Source: Corallococcus macrosporus DSM 14697
GTDB taxonomy: Bacteria; Myxococcota; Myxococcia; Myxococcales; Myxococcaceae
Direction: 5' to 3'
DNA: 64,000 nt
NCBI RefSeq assembly: GCF_002305895.1
Contig: NZ_CP022203.1
Coordinates: forward strand, 1,962,501-2,026,500
Below are positions 1 to 10,621 of the stretch, piece by piece. Within the stretch, counting starts at the first letter, position 1. Each line of letters opens with the position of its first letter. Made by a program: the position numbers and the translations under genes. Under the pieces are notes generated by a model. It did not search any database and was not told the DNA's origin. It was given only the letters and a program-made list of their open reading frames with translations.

Positions 1-1
1 G

Positions 2-328
2 CTCATCATCCACAAGGGGATGCTGGTGGCGCAGGGCACGGAGGAGGAGCTGGCCGCGAAGATGGGCGGCCGGGGCACCATCGAGCTGGAGGTGCGCGGC
101 GACAAGGCGCGCGCGGTGGAGGTGCTCCAGGGCTTCGGCGCGGTGGAGGTGGACCGCGCGGCGGACGGCCTGGTGGCGCTGACGGTGCGGACCTCCCCGG
201 ACCGGCGTCCCCAGGTGGCGCAGGCGGTGGTGGGCGCGGGTCTGGAGTTGTTGCGGCTGGACCAGGGCGCCGGCCAGCTCGAATCCATCTTCCTGCGGCT
301 GACACACGGCCAGGAGGTGCGCGCGTGA
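2..328 (+). CDS. ABC transporter ATP-binding protein, C-terminal end (Gld/Nos-type exporter)
   Basis: Only the last ~108 codons are in the window; the Walker motifs lie upstream of it. The visible part begins just after where the H-loop would be, with the usual tail wording (IIHKGMLVAQGTEEEL) seen in ATPases of ABC-2 exporters, and then the small C-terminal extension. The product would energise the permease encoded next, because its stop codon overlaps that gene's GTG start (GTGA, 325-328). The family assignment rests on this tail plus the downstream GldF- and GldG-like genes. It cannot be judged for catalytic integrity from this window. Confidence 0.8.
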   Translation, partial: LIIHKGMLVAQGTEEELAAKMGGRGTIELEVRGDKARAVEVLQGFGAVEVDRAADGLVALTVRTSPDRRPQVAQAVVGAGLELLRLDQGAGQLESIFLRLTHGQEVRA

Positions 329-1047
329 AGGCGCTGCTCATCGCCCGCCGCGAGCTGTCCGCGTACCTGCGCACGCTCAGCGGCTACGTCATCATCGCGG
401 TCATCCTCGCGTTGAACGGCTTGTTCTTCAACGCGTACGCCCTGGGTGGCGCCAGCAAGCGCTCCGCCGAGGTGCTGTCCCAGTTCTTCTACTATTCGAG
501 CGGCTTCACCATCGTCGCCTCGGTGTTCATCTCCATGCGCCTCTTGGCCGAGGAGCGCCAGACGGGCACGCTGCCGCTGTTGTACTCGTCACCGCTGCGC
601 GACAGGGACATCGTGCTGGGCAAGTTCCTGGCGGGGCTGGCCTTCCTGGCGCTGTACGTGGCGTGCACGGTGTACATGCCGCTGCTGGTGATGGTGAACG
701 GCAAGGTGTCCTTCGGGCACGTGGCGGCGGGGTACCTCGGCCTGCTGCTGTTGGGCAGCGCGTCGCTGGCGGTGGGGACCTTCGGCTCCGCGCTGGCGCG
801 CAACCAGTTGCTCGCGGCGATTACCTCCGCGGTGATGCTGGTGGCCCTCATCCTGTGCTGGCTGCTGGCCCGCATCACCGAGCAGCCGCTGGCGGACGTC
901 TTCAGCGCGATGTCGCTGTGGAATCAGCACTTCCCGCCGTTCCAGGTGGGGCTCATCCACGTGCGTGACGTCGTCTACTACCTCGTGGTCACCTACGTGG
1001 CGCTGTTCGCGGCCACGCGGGTGCTCGAGGCGCGGAGGTGGCGATGA
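325..1047 (+). CDS. ABC-2 type transporter permease, GldF-like
   Basis: This 240-residue membrane protein has about six hydrophobic segments, beginning with a cytoplasmic ARRELSAYLRT stretch and a first helix near residues 18-38. It has the ABC-2 permease pattern, including the loop EERQTGTLPLLYSSPL between helices 2 and 3. The GTG start is chosen because it overlaps the preceding stop and has a strong AGGAGG seven bases upstream. Its length matches GldF-like permeases, which are about 240 residues. It should form the channel for the upstream ATPase, with the GldG-like partner translated from an ATGA overlap at its end. The substrate is not known. In Bacteroidota this type is linked to gliding; that role should not be assumed here. 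Confidence 0.85.
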   Translation: MKALLIARRELSAYLRTLSGYVIIAVILALNGLFFNAYALGGASKRSAEVLSQFFYYSSGFTIVASVFISMRLLAEERQTGTLPLLYSSPLRDRDIVLGKFLAGLAFLALYVACTVYMPLLVMVNGKVSFGHVAAGYLGLLLLGSASLAVGTFGSALARNQLLAAITSAVMLVALILCWLLARITEQPLADVFSAMSLWNQHFPPFQVGLIHVRDVVYYLVVTYVALFAATRVLEARRWR

Positions 1048-2912
1048 GCGCCCGTTCTTCACGCGGGGGACTCCCCGTGACGCTGGTCTTCGTCGCGGGC
1101 CTGCTGGCCGTCTTCATCGGTGAGCGCATCCTCGGCATCGGCACGGGCCGCACCGTCCTGTCCGGCCTGGGCGTGGCGGTGGCGGTGGGCGCGCTGGGCT
1201 GGCGCCTGACGCGGATGCGGTCGGCCAGCGCGGACCGGCGCGCCGTCGAGGCGTGGGTGTCCGGCCTGTACGGCGTGGGCCTGCTGGCGCTGGGGCTCTA
1301 CTTCCTCCAGTCGGACGCGGGCTCGGCCCTCTTTGGCGGGCCGCTGTCCCAGAAGGCGCCGAGGCTGGCGGTGTCGCTGGCGGCGCTGTTCCCCGCGCTG
1401 CTCGCGTGCTGCCTGCTGCCCTTGGCGATGGTGGAGGTGGCCGCCGCGGCGATGACGCGCGCGCCGCTGCTGGAGACGGGCCGCGTCCGCAGCGCGCTGT
1501 ACTCCGGGCTGGGGCTGGCCTTCGTGCTCATCTTCGCCTTCGCGTCCATGTTCGTCGCCACCCAGGCCGACGCGACGTGGGACCTGTCCTACTTCCGCAC
1601 CGCGAAGCCCGGCGACGGCACGCGCAAGGTGATTCGCGGGCTCAACGAGCCGCTCCAGGTGACGCTCTTCTTCCCGCCCGCGAACGAGGTGGGCGAGGCG
1701 GTGGGCCAGTACTTCCGGGACCTGGCGGTGGAGAGCCCGGGGCTGCTCAACGTGGAGCGGCTGGACCAGGCGGTGGAGCCGGTGCGGGCGAGGTCGCTGG
1801 GCGTCCACAGCAACGGCACCGTCGTCCTGGCGCGCGGCGACCGGAAGGAGCCCCTCACGGTGGGGCTGGAAATCGAGCGGGCGCGCGGTCAGCTCCAGCG
1901 GTTGGACCAGGAGGTCCAGCGCCGACTGCTGACGGTGGCGCGGCCTCGCCGGGTCGTCTACTTCACGGCGGGCCACGGCGAGCGCGCCGAGTCGCGCGCG
2001 GTGCCGGGCGAGACGATGCGCCCGTCCGTGGAGAAGCTGAAGGAGCTGATGCGCGCGCAGAACGTGGACGTGCGGCCGCTCGGCGTCTCCGAGGGGCTGG
2101 GCACCGAGGTGCCGCGTGACGCCGCCGTGGTGGTGGTGGCGGGGCCGACGCAGGCGTTCCTCCCCGAGGAGCTGAATGCGCTGAGCGAGTACGCCGCGCG
2201 CGGCGGTCGGCTGTGGCTGGCGTTGGAGCCGGACGGGCCGGACCTCCAGCCGCTGCTGGAGCCTTGGGGCCTGAAGTTCCTCAAGACGCCGCTGGCCAAT
2301 GACCAGGTGTACTTCCGCACCACGCGGCAGCAGAGCGACCGCGGCAACCTGGGCACGGCGACGTTCTCCTCGCACCCGTCCGTCACCTCGCTGTCGTCGC
2401 TGGCGGGGCAAATGCCGACCGTCTTCGTGAGCGCGGGCGCGCTGGAGCAGCTTCAGCCGCTGCCCGGCGGCATCGCGCAGAACGTGTCGGTGCGCGCGCA
2501 CGGCGCCACCTTCGCGGACGCCAACGGCAACTTCACGTTGGATGCGGGCGAGACGCGGCGGCCCTGGCCCCTGGTCATCGCGGTGGAGAAGCCCGCGCCG
2601 GCCGGCCAGGAGGCGATGCGCGCCGTGGTGATGGCGGACGCGGACGCGGTGGGGGACCTGCTGCTGGGCAACATGGGCAACGCGTACCTGGCGTTGGACA
2701 CGCTGCGGTGGCTCACCGGCGAGGAGTCCATCTCCGGCGCGGTGTCCTCGGAGGAAGACACGCCCATCCTGCACACGCGGGAGCAGGACGTCCTCTGGTT
2801 CTACGCGACGGTGTTCCTGGGCCCGGCCCTGGTGCTGGCGGTGGGCTTCGTGACGACGCGCCGGCGGGGACGCCGCGCGCCGCGCCCCGCGGTGGCGGGA
2901 GGTGAGCGATGA
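1044..2912 (+). CDS. GldG-like ABC transporter auxiliary protein (large periplasmic domain)
   Basis: This protein of about 622 residues starts with several N-terminal membrane helices (to about residue 180). A long soluble segment follows, carrying the GldG/IFT52-like region (LNEPLQVTLFFPP, VVYFTAGHGERAE), and a last helix near residues 590-610 is followed by a basic tail. The ATG at 1044 is preferred over an in-frame GTG at 1038, because it overlaps the permease stop as ATGA and has GGAGG five bases upstream. In the family this subunit works with the GldA/GldF-type ATPase and permease, and all three are encoded in sequence here. It may scaffold or sense cargo outside the membrane; the precise role is unknown. 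Confidence 0.85.
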   Translation: MSARSSRGGLPVTLVFVAGLLAVFIGERILGIGTGRTVLSGLGVAVAVGALGWRLTRMRSASADRRAVEAWVSGLYGVGLLALGLYFLQSDAGSALFGGPLSQKAPRLAVSLAALFPALLACCLLPLAMVEVAAAAMTRAPLLETGRVRSALYSGLGLAFVLIFAFASMFVATQADATWDLSYFRTAKPGDGTRKVIRGLNEPLQVTLFFPPANEVGEAVGQYFRDLAVESPGLLNVERLDQAVEPVRARSLGVHSNGTVVLARGDRKEPLTVGLEIERARGQLQRLDQEVQRRLLTVARPRRVVYFTAGHGERAESRAVPGETMRPSVEKLKELMRAQNVDVRPLGVSEGLGTEVPRDAAVVVVAGPTQAFLPEELNALSEYAARGGRLWLALEPDGPDLQPLLEPWGLKFLKTPLANDQVYFRTTRQQSDRGNLGTATFSSHPSVTSLSSLAGQMPTVFVSAGALEQLQPLPGGIAQNVSVRAHGATFADANGNFTLDAGETRRPWPLVIAVEKPAPAGQEAMRAVVMADADAVGDLLLGNMGNAYLALDTLRWLTGEESISGAVSSEEDTPILHTREQDVLWFYATVFLGPALVLAVGFVTTRRRGRRAPRPAVAGGER

Positions 2913-4027
2913 AGGTTCGGGACCTGGCCCTGCAAGGGGCCCTGGCGGCGGCCGCGCTGGTGGCGGCCTTCGTCGTCTGGCAGCGCGAGCCCTCCGCGGG
3001 CCCGGGCGAAGCCACCGTGGTGGACGTCCCGGTGCGCGCGCTGGACAGCATCCGCTACGAGGACGACACCCGCTTCGTGGACGTGTTCCGGGATGCGAGC
3101 GCGCGCGACCAGCTCTGGGTGCGCCTGGGCTCCAAATCCCCCCGGCCGGGCTCCGGCGGCGCGAAAGACGGCGCGAAGGACGGCGCCACCGACGCGGGCA
3201 GCGGTGACGCCGGCACGGCCACCGCGGCCGTGGAGCCCGACGCGGGCACGGGCGCCGCCACGCCTGCTCAGCCACCCGTCGCGGCACGGGAGGCGCCGCC
3301 ACCGCCGCGCGAGCTGCGCGCCAACGAGGTGGCGGACAAGCTGTTCTCCCGCTTCGCGCCCATGCGCGCCATGCGCGCGCTGGGGGCGCTGGACGCGAAG
3401 AAGCTGGAGGAGGTCGGCCTGGCTACCTCGCCTCGCAAGCTGACGCTGACGGTGGGCGGCAAGGCGCGCGTGTTCGCCCTGGCGTCGCCCGCGGGTGGCT
3501 GGGGGACGCCGTACCTGCGCAGCGAGGAGGACGGCCGCGTGTACCTGCTGGGCCCGGCGATGCTGCCGGACCTGGAGAACGCCAGCAGCCGCCTGGTGGA
3601 CCGCCGGCTGCACACCTTCGACCTGGGTGACTTCGACGCGGTGAGCATCCGCGCGGGCGGCATCACCCGCGCCTTCCGGGCCACGGGCAAGGCGCCCGGC
3701 CCGGTGGCGCTGGCGCCGGAGGAGGCGCCGGAGCAGCCGGACGACTTCGCGCGCAACTGGCATGACCGCGTGTGGCGGATGGTGCCGCTGGACCTGCTCG
3801 GCCGCGACGAGGCGCCTCCCGGTGGCGAGCCGCAAGAGGCCTTCCGCGTGGAGTACCTCCGCGCGGGCCGCCCCGTCGGGCATGTCACGGTGGCCAAGGC
3901 CGAGGATGGCTACTACGCCCGGACCGAGCACACCTCGGGCTGGGCGCGGCTCCACTCGGGCCTGGACGCGTTGGCGGAAGAGGCGGCGCGGGTGACGGCG
4001 CCCGTGTCCTCCGCTTCGGGGAAGTGA
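2909..4027 (+). CDS. DUF4340 domain-containing protein
   Basis: This 372-residue protein has an N-terminal hydrophobic anchor (residues about 5-22, ALQGALAAAALVAAFVVW). A low-complexity Ala/Gly/Asp-rich linker follows (about residues 75-130), then a folded region that resembles DUF4340. DUF4340 proteins commonly sit behind GldG-like genes in exporter operons, as here. The ATG overlaps the upstream stop (ATGA) and has GGGAGG six bases before it. Most of the protein is probably extracytoplasmic, held by the N-terminal helix. No catalytic motif is visible. The linker is richer in simple repeats than the rest and is likely to vary among strains. Confidence 0.8.
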   Translation: MKVRDLALQGALAAAALVAAFVVWQREPSAGPGEATVVDVPVRALDSIRYEDDTRFVDVFRDASARDQLWVRLGSKSPRPGSGGAKDGAKDGATDAGSGDAGTATAAVEPDAGTGAATPAQPPVAAREAPPPPRELRANEVADKLFSRFAPMRAMRALGALDAKKLEEVGLATSPRKLTLTVGGKARVFALASPAGGWGTPYLRSEEDGRVYLLGPAMLPDLENASSRLVDRRLHTFDLGDFDAVSIRAGGITRAFRATGKAPGPVALAPEEAPEQPDDFARNWHDRVWRMVPLDLLGRDEAPPGGEPQEAFRVEYLRAGRPVGHVTVAKAEDGYYARTEHTSGWARLHSGLDALAEEAARVTAPVSSASGK

Positions 4028-4029
4028 CG

Positions 4030-4064
4030 CGCGGGTGGGGGCCTGGGCTCAGGTCCCCACCGCG
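4030..4064. terminator. Bidirectional terminator-like hairpin between convergent genes
   Basis: An interrupted stem GGTGGGG / CCCCACC (4034-4040 with 4055-4061) encloses a second stem CCTG / CAGG around the loop GGCT. CGC/GCG pairs extend the base after one bulged G. It lies exactly between two converging genes and its right arm overlaps the end of the gvpL/F-like gene. There is no long T-run on either side, so intrinsic termination is plausible but not certain. Confidence 0.5.
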
Positions 4065-4894
4065 TCCTCGTCACGCGGGCCCAGGCGCACGTCCACGAAG
4101 CTGTACGGCGCCCAGGGGCCGGTGAAGCGGAACGCGTAGGTGTCCGAGCGCGCCGCCAGGGAGCGCACCTTCTCCTCGAAGGACTCCAGCCCGGTCCGCT
4201 CGACGAGGAAGGCCGCGTTGAGCAGCATCCGCTCTCCCACGGGCGGGTGCTCACGCAGGGCCACGGCGCGTGGCCGCAGGCCCTCCAGCAGCGCGCGCAT
4301 GTCGCGCCCGGCGCGGTCCTCCACGGCGGACGCCAGCCGCTGTTCGTGCTCGGCCTCCGGCTCGTCGTCACGGCGGGCGAGCTGGGCGTCCTCCAACAGC
4401 AGCCGCTGGACCAGGTGCTCGCGGTGCCAGAGCACCTTGAGGCCCAGCTCCACCTTGCCCTCCAGCGCCTCCAGCACCCCGGCCAGCGCGTCATGGGCGG
4501 TGCGCAGCAGGTCGCGGACCTGGGCCTCGGAGGCCAAGACGGTGCCGAAGGCCGCGGGGAGCACGGTGTGCTCGCGGAGGAGGTGCTCGGTGACGCGCTG
4601 GTGGCCCAGCAGGTGCGCCCGCGTCGGGTCCACCACCCGCCCGGGCGCCTCGGACACCAGCGCCGCCAGGCCGGACTCGTGGAGGGCGTACACCTGCGTC
4701 GGGACGGTGCCCACGCCGATGCGCCCGAGCTCCAGGGCCGCCGTGGCGCGAACGATGCCGTAGAGGTACCGGGGGCCGTCCGGCGTCACCGGCTCCGGCT
4801 CGGGAGGTGGCGGCCGGGCGGCCTGGGGCGCGCGCTTGCCGCCGCGAGCCGCTCCCTTCCGGGGCCGTGTCGTCCGGGGCATGGTGCGCTTCAC
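4049..4894 (-). CDS. GvpL/GvpF family gas vesicle-type protein
   Basis: This 281-residue protein has a Lys/Arg/Pro-rich leader (about 40 residues). The GvpL/GvpF domain follows, recognisable by PRYLYGIVRA, the segment VSEAPGRVVDPTRAHLL, and HTVLPAAFGTVLASEAQVRDLL. Acidic helices and the closing FRFTGPWAPYSFVDVRLG follow. GvpF/L proteins bind GvpA early in gas vesicle assembly. The GTG at 4894 overlaps the response-regulator stop (GTGA); an ATG at 4882 is an alternative. It is the last gene of a four-gene operon headed by a tiny GvpA-like protein. No full gvp cluster is present in the window, so a role in making flotation vesicles is doubtful. A regulatory or structural reuse of the family is possible. 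Confidence 0.88.
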   Translation of the reverse strand: MKRTMPRTTRPRKGAARGGKRAPQAARPPPPEPEPVTPDGPRYLYGIVRATAALELGRIGVGTVPTQVYALHESGLAALVSEAPGRVVDPTRAHLLGHQRVTEHLLREHTVLPAAFGTVLASEAQVRDLLRTAHDALAGVLEALEGKVELGLKVLWHREHLVQRLLLEDAQLARRDDEPEAEHEQRLASAVEDRAGRDMRALLEGLRPRAVALREHPPVGERMLLNAAFLVERTGLESFEEKVRSLAARSDTYAFRFTGPWAPYSFVDVRLGPRDEDAVGT

Positions 4895-5297
4895 CTCGGC
4901 TGTGCGCCTCCGTGGGTGGCCAGCACGCGGCGGACTTCATCCACCAGCGCGTCCGGAAGGCAGGGCTTGGTGACGAAGGAGTCGCAGCCCGCGCCCTTGG
5001 CTTCGTCGGATTGGCCCGTCATCGCATGCCCCGTCAGGGCCACCACGGGGATGGTGCGCGTGCGGTCGTCGTTCTTCAGCCGCCGCGTCGCCTCCCAGCC
5101 GTCCATGATGGGCAGCGACAGGTCCATGAGGATGATGTCGGGGTGCAGCTCGAAGGCCTTGTCCAGCGCCTCCTGGCCATTCTTCGCCTCGGCCACGCGG
5201 AAGCCGGAGAACTCCAGGTACTCGGCGTACATCTCCCTGGCGTCCTGGTAGTCGTCGACGACCAGCACGAGGGGCTTCGGTGTCTCAGATGGGGTCG

Positions 5298-5301
<4 letters not shown>
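4891..5301 (-). CDS. Single-domain response regulator (CheY-like)
   Basis: This 136-residue protein is a receiver domain alone. An acidic pair is seen at DDYQDARE (residues 16-17), with the phosphoacceptor Asp60 in LMDLSLP, Thr90 in VALTGHA and Lys112 in FVTKP. No output domain follows, so it must act through a partner protein, as CheY or a phosphorelay shuttle does. Its ATG overlaps the stop of the histidine kinase upstream (ATGA), and its stop overlaps the GvpL/F-like start. That close coupling argues that the kinase is its cognate partner and that its target is close to the Gvp-like proteins. Confidence 0.93.
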
Positions 5302-7403
<2,102 letters not shown>

Positions 7404-7407
7404 TGCG

Positions 7408-7599
7408 TCAGGCTCCGTGGGGATGGGGGGGAGGCGTTCGCACCTCCACGAACTTCACCACGATGGGGCGTGTGGACGCGGGAGGCCAGTCCTGGAGCGC
7501 CTGCCCGCGGACGTTGTCGTCCCAGCGCAGACCCCGGTCCAGCACCCGGTCCAGGACGTCGACGAGGCTGGCGCTCCCAGCCATTCTTTCCACGGGCAT
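7408..7599 (-). CDS. Miniature GvpA/GvpJ-like protein (63 residues)
   Basis: The N-terminal third (SASLVDVLDRVLDRGLRWDD, residues 9-28) closely follows the first helix and turn of gas vesicle shell proteins GvpA and GvpJ, where the pattern is SLxEVxDRxLDKGxVID. The canonical continuation, with its IE-x-A strand region, is missing. It is replaced by a short strand-like segment (RPIVVKFVEV) and a Pro/His-rich tail. The ATG at 7599 is chosen because GAGGAGC lies seven bases upstream and a longer frame to 7722 reads as unrelated Arg-rich sequence. It leads the kinase/regulator/GvpL-F operon. It could be a truncated relic, or a shortened subunit that interacts with the GvpL/F-like protein. Confidence 0.6.
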   Translation of the reverse strand: MPVERMAGSASLVDVLDRVLDRGLRWDDNVRGQALQDWPPASTRPIVVKFVEVRTPPPHPHGA

Positions 7600-7623
7600 C
7601 GTCGAAGCTCCTCGGCTCCTGGG

Positions 7624-7642
7624 GCGCGTTTTTGTAACGCGC
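7624..7642. promoter_or_regulatory. Inverted repeat GCGCGTT-N5-AACGCGC upstream of mini-gvp operon
   Basis: Perfect seven-base arms flank TTTGT, about 25 bases before the ATG of the mini-Gvp gene. The placement is right for an operator or a leader hairpin of the operon. Its position in the shared divergent intergenic region is directly seen; the function is inferred. Confidence 0.4.
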
Positions 7643-7685
7643 GACGGCGAGCCGCCCCAGCGGAGGCTTGCCCGCACCCCGATTT

Positions 7686-7714
7686 GCGAACACCGGGCGG
7701 GCGCGAGTGTTCGC
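7686..7714. promoter_or_regulatory. Inverted repeat GCGAACAC-N13-GTGTTCGC in divergent intergenic region
   Basis: Perfect eight-base arms are separated by 13 bases. The element lies between the mini-gvp operon (minus) and the Rieske oxidoreductase gene (plus). The spacing of half-sites (centre to centre 21 bases, two helical turns) fits a dimeric regulator. No regulator gene is adjacent, so the binding protein is unknown. Confidence 0.45.
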
Positions 7715-7813
7715 TCCTGCACATCCGCATCGCTTCGAAGCTGGGTAGGCAGCCAGCCGCGCGTGCCGTCCCCCTGGCTTATCGCTCCGGCGCCGCGTTC
7801 CTAGCCTTGGGCC

Positions 7814-9328
7814 ATGGACGACGAGCAGCGGGCGCACAGGTCGCTTTGGACGGTGACGGCCCCCCCGCGCGACTTCCCGGCGCTGCCGGGCGACGTGACG
7901 GTGGACGTGGCCATCATTGGCGGGGGGATGGCGGGGCTGACCACGGCGTGGCTCCTGAAGCGCGCCGGCAAGCGCGTGGCGGTGCTGGAGATGCACCGCA
8001 TCCTGTCGGGGCAGACGGGGCAGACGACCGCGCACCTCACCGAGGTCCTCGACACGCCCTACACCACGCTCAAGCACGACTTCGGTGAGAAGGGCGCCCG
8101 GCTCGCGGCGTCCTCCAGCCGCGCGGCCATCGAGCAGATCGCCGCGCTGGTGGAGGAGCTGGGCATCGACTGCGACTTCCAGCGCGTGCCGATGTTCCGC
8201 TACGCGGAGACAGCGCGTGAGCTGGCGGAGCTGCACGCCGAGGTCGCCGCCGCGCGCGAGGCCGGCCTGCTGGCCACCTTCACCCAGGACGTGCCCCTGC
8301 CGTATCCGGTGAAGGGCGCGATGCGGGTGGAGGACCAGGCGCTCTTCCATCCTCGCAAGTACCTGCTCGCGCTGGCGGACCGGATTCCCGGCGACGGCAG
8401 CCACCTCTTCGAGCACACGAAGGTGACGGAGATTCACGACGGCGCGCCCTGCCGCGTCGTCACGGAGCGAGGCACCGTCACCGCTGCGGCCGTGGTGGAG
8501 GCCACCACCACCCCGCTCAACCGCGTGGCCATGCACACCAAGCTGTACCCCTACCGCACCTACGCGGTGGCGGGGCCGCTCAACGGACCGCTGGAGCCGG
8601 GCCAGTACTACGACAGCCAGGACCCCTATCACTACATCCGCACGCATCAGGTGAACGGGCGCCCCTACGTCATCGTGGGCGGCGAGGACCACAAGGTCGG
8701 CACCGAGGAGGACACCGCCCGCTGCTACGCCGCGCTGGAGGCGTACACGCTGCGGCGCTTCCCGGTGACGGACATCACCCACCGCTGGTCCGGTCAGGTC
8801 ATCGAGCCCGCGGATGGGCTGGCGTACATCGGCCGCAACACCGCCAGCCGCCATGTCTACGTGGCCACCGGCTTCTCCGGCACGGGCATGACCTTCGGCA
8901 CGCTGGCGGGGATGATTCTCTCCGACCTCATCCTGGAGCAGCAGAACCCCTACGCCGCGCTCTACGCGGCGACGCGGGTGAAGCCCCAGGCGGGCGCGAA
9001 GGACTTCCTCCAGGAGAACGCGGAGGTGGCCTTCCACTTCGTCGCGGACCGCCTGGCACGGCCGGAGGGACACCGGCTTGCGGACGTGGCGCCGGGCGAG
9101 GGCAAGGTCCTGGAGGTGGACGGGCAGAAGGTGGCGGTGTACCGCGCGGAGGACGGCACCCCGCACGCGGTGTCGCCGGTGTGCACGCACCTGGGCTGCC
9201 ATGTCCACTGGAACGGCGCGGAGCGCTCCTGGGACTGCCCCTGTCACGGCGGGCGCTTCAGCCCCACCGGCAAGGTGCTCAACGGCCCCGCCGTGAAGGA
9301 CCTGCCGGCGAAGAAGCTGCCGACCTGA
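7814..9328 (+). CDS. FAD-dependent oxidoreductase with C-terminal Rieske [2Fe-2S] domain
   Basis: This 504-residue protein begins with an ADP-binding fold (VDVAIIGGGMAGLTTAWLL, residues ~33-52) typical of the DadA/glycine-oxidase group of FAD enzymes. It runs through the matching C-terminal FAD contact (GRNTASRHVYVATGFSGTGM) and ends in a Rieske domain at about residues 410-500. The cluster ligands are visible as CTH and CPCH in CTHLGCHVHW and DCPCHGGRFS. Oxidation of an amine or similar substrate with electrons passing to the cluster is expected from the architecture. The substrate is not evident. The downstream hemerythrin gene starts 60 bases on and is probably cotranscribed. Confidence 0.9.
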   Translation: MDDEQRAHRSLWTVTAPPRDFPALPGDVTVDVAIIGGGMAGLTTAWLLKRAGKRVAVLEMHRILSGQTGQTTAHLTEVLDTPYTTLKHDFGEKGARLAASSSRAAIEQIAALVEELGIDCDFQRVPMFRYAETARELAELHAEVAAAREAGLLATFTQDVPLPYPVKGAMRVEDQALFHPRKYLLALADRIPGDGSHLFEHTKVTEIHDGAPCRVVTERGTVTAAAVVEATTTPLNRVAMHTKLYPYRTYAVAGPLNGPLEPGQYYDSQDPYHYIRTHQVNGRPYVIVGGEDHKVGTEEDTARCYAALEAYTLRRFPVTDITHRWSGQVIEPADGLAYIGRNTASRHVYVATGFSGTGMTFGTLAGMILSDLILEQQNPYAALYAATRVKPQAGAKDFLQENAEVAFHFVADRLARPEGHRLADVAPGEGKVLEVDGQKVAVYRAEDGTPHAVSPVCTHLGCHVHWNGAERSWDCPCHGGRFSPTGKVLNGPAVKDLPAKKLPT

Positions 9329-9387
9329 GCCACACGTCTTCACACCTCGGCGCGACACACATCATCCACACACGGGAGAGGGCCACC

Positions 9388-9876
9388 ATGGACGCGATTG
9401 AACTGTTGACGCAGCAGCACGACGAAGTGAAGAAGCTCTTCAAGAAGTACGAGAAGCTCTCGGACGGGGCGGAGGCGAAGCGGCAGGAGCTGTTCGAGAT
9501 GATCTCCGACCGCCTGAGCGCGCACGCCTCCATCGAGGAGCAGTACTTCTATCCCGCGGCCAAGGCGCAGGACACGGAGGACCTCCTGCGCGAGGCCGCC
9601 GAGGAGCACCTCTCCGCCAAGCGGCTCATCGCCGACCTGCTGGACCTGGAGCCGTCCGACGAGGAGTTCGACGCGAAGATGCAGGTGCTCCAGGAGCAGA
9701 TCGAGCACCACGTCGAGGAGGAGGAGGGCGAGCTGTTCAAGAAGGTCCGCAAGCTCCTGTCCAAGGAGCAGCTCGTGGACCTGGGCGTGCAGATGCAGCA
9801 GGAGTTCGAGGAGCTGATGGAGGGCGAGCCTCGCACCCAGGTGCCGGCGGAGACGGAGCACGCCGCGCCAATCTAG
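9388..9876 (+). CDS. Hemerythrin-like HHE-domain protein
   Basis: This 162-residue helical, acidic protein has paired HHE motifs. The N-terminal one is TQQHDEVKKLFKKYE with HASIEEQYFYP; the second is EEHLSAKRLI with HHVEEEEGELF. The His and Glu pattern fits a non-haem diiron site that could bind oxygen or NO. A longer frame open to 9181 overlaps the end of the Rieske gene and is not protein-like. The ATG at 9388 has GGGAGAGG just upstream. The context behind an FAD/Rieske enzyme suggests an oxygen-handling or redox role, which is inference. Confidence 0.88.
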   Translation: MDAIELLTQQHDEVKKLFKKYEKLSDGAEAKRQELFEMISDRLSAHASIEEQYFYPAAKAQDTEDLLREAAEEHLSAKRLIADLLDLEPSDEEFDAKMQVLQEQIEHHVEEEEGELFKKVRKLLSKEQLVDLGVQMQQEFEELMEGEPRTQVPAETEHAAPI

Positions 9877-9927
9877 GCGGTGCTCCGCAAGATTCGGGTT
9901 GCGCGGGGTGGGCTGGGCGGCGGCATC

Positions 9928-10614
9928 ATGGCCACGCCCATGCCCCGCCCGCCTCCCGACGTCATCCGACACCCCACCTACTACACGCCCGCGGTCCGCC
10001 GCGCCCTGGCTCGCGCGGACCCCACGCTGGGCGCGCTGATGAAGCGCGTGGGCCCCTTCCGGCTCCAGGTGCGTCCGCTGCACAGTCCCTTCGGCGCGCT
10101 GGCGGAGTCCATCGTCTACCAGCAGCTCCACGGCAAGGCGGCCGCCACCATCTTCGGCCGCGTGTGCGAGCGCGTGGGCTCGGGACGCAAGTTCACCCCG
10201 GAGGCGCTGCTGGCCGTGCCGGACACCTCGCTGCGCGAAGCGGGGCTGTCCGCCAACAAGCTGGCCGCGCTCCAGGACCTGGCGCGCAAGACGCTGAGTG
10301 GCACCGTGCCCCCGCTGGCGAAGGTGCGGCGCATGGACGACGCCGAGCTCATCGAGCACTTCACCCAGGTGCGCGGCATTGGCCAGTGGACGGTGGAGAT
10401 GCTGCTCATGTTCCAGCTCGAGCGGCCCGACGTGCTCCCCGTGGACGACTATGGCGTGCGCAAGGGCTTCATGCGCGCCTACGGCCTGCCGGAGATGCCC
10501 AAGCCCAAGGCGCTGCTCGCATATGGCGAGCGCTGGCGGCCCTGGCGCTCGGTGGCGAGCTGGTACATGTGGCGCTCGGCGGAGCTGCCCGTCGAGCCGC
10601 CCGCGGAGGACTGA
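9928..10614 (+). CDS. DNA-3-methyladenine glycosylase, AlkA/HhH-GPD family
   Basis: This 228-residue protein has a helix-hairpin-helix GPD domain. The start of the fold is SIVYQQLHGKAAATIF, the hairpin is VRGIGQWTVEMLLMF, and the catalytic Asp lies in PVDDYGVRKGF. It should excise alkylated bases, starting base-excision repair. It lacks the N-terminal domain of E. coli AlkA, like the shorter bacterial MAG/AlkA forms. The ATG at 9928 is preferred. An in-frame GTG at 9880 would add 16 residues of poor similarity. The gene converges on the MFS gene with only seven bases between stops. Confidence 0.88.
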   Translation: MATPMPRPPPDVIRHPTYYTPAVRRALARADPTLGALMKRVGPFRLQVRPLHSPFGALAESIVYQQLHGKAAATIFGRVCERVGSGRKFTPEALLAVPDTSLREAGLSANKLAALQDLARKTLSGTVPPLAKVRRMDDAELIEHFTQVRGIGQWTVEMLLMFQLERPDVLPVDDYGVRKGFMRAYGLPEMPKPKALLAYGERWRPWRSVASWYMWRSAELPVEPPAED

Positions 10615-10621
10615 CGGCGCT

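Noticed and set aside
1059-3302. Long minus-strand open frame (747 codons) opposite the GldG-like gene
   Set aside because: It is a shadow of the plus-strand coding sequence, with Arg/Pro/His-rich translation and no recognisable domain. The plus strand has ordered overlaps, ribosome-binding sites and known families.
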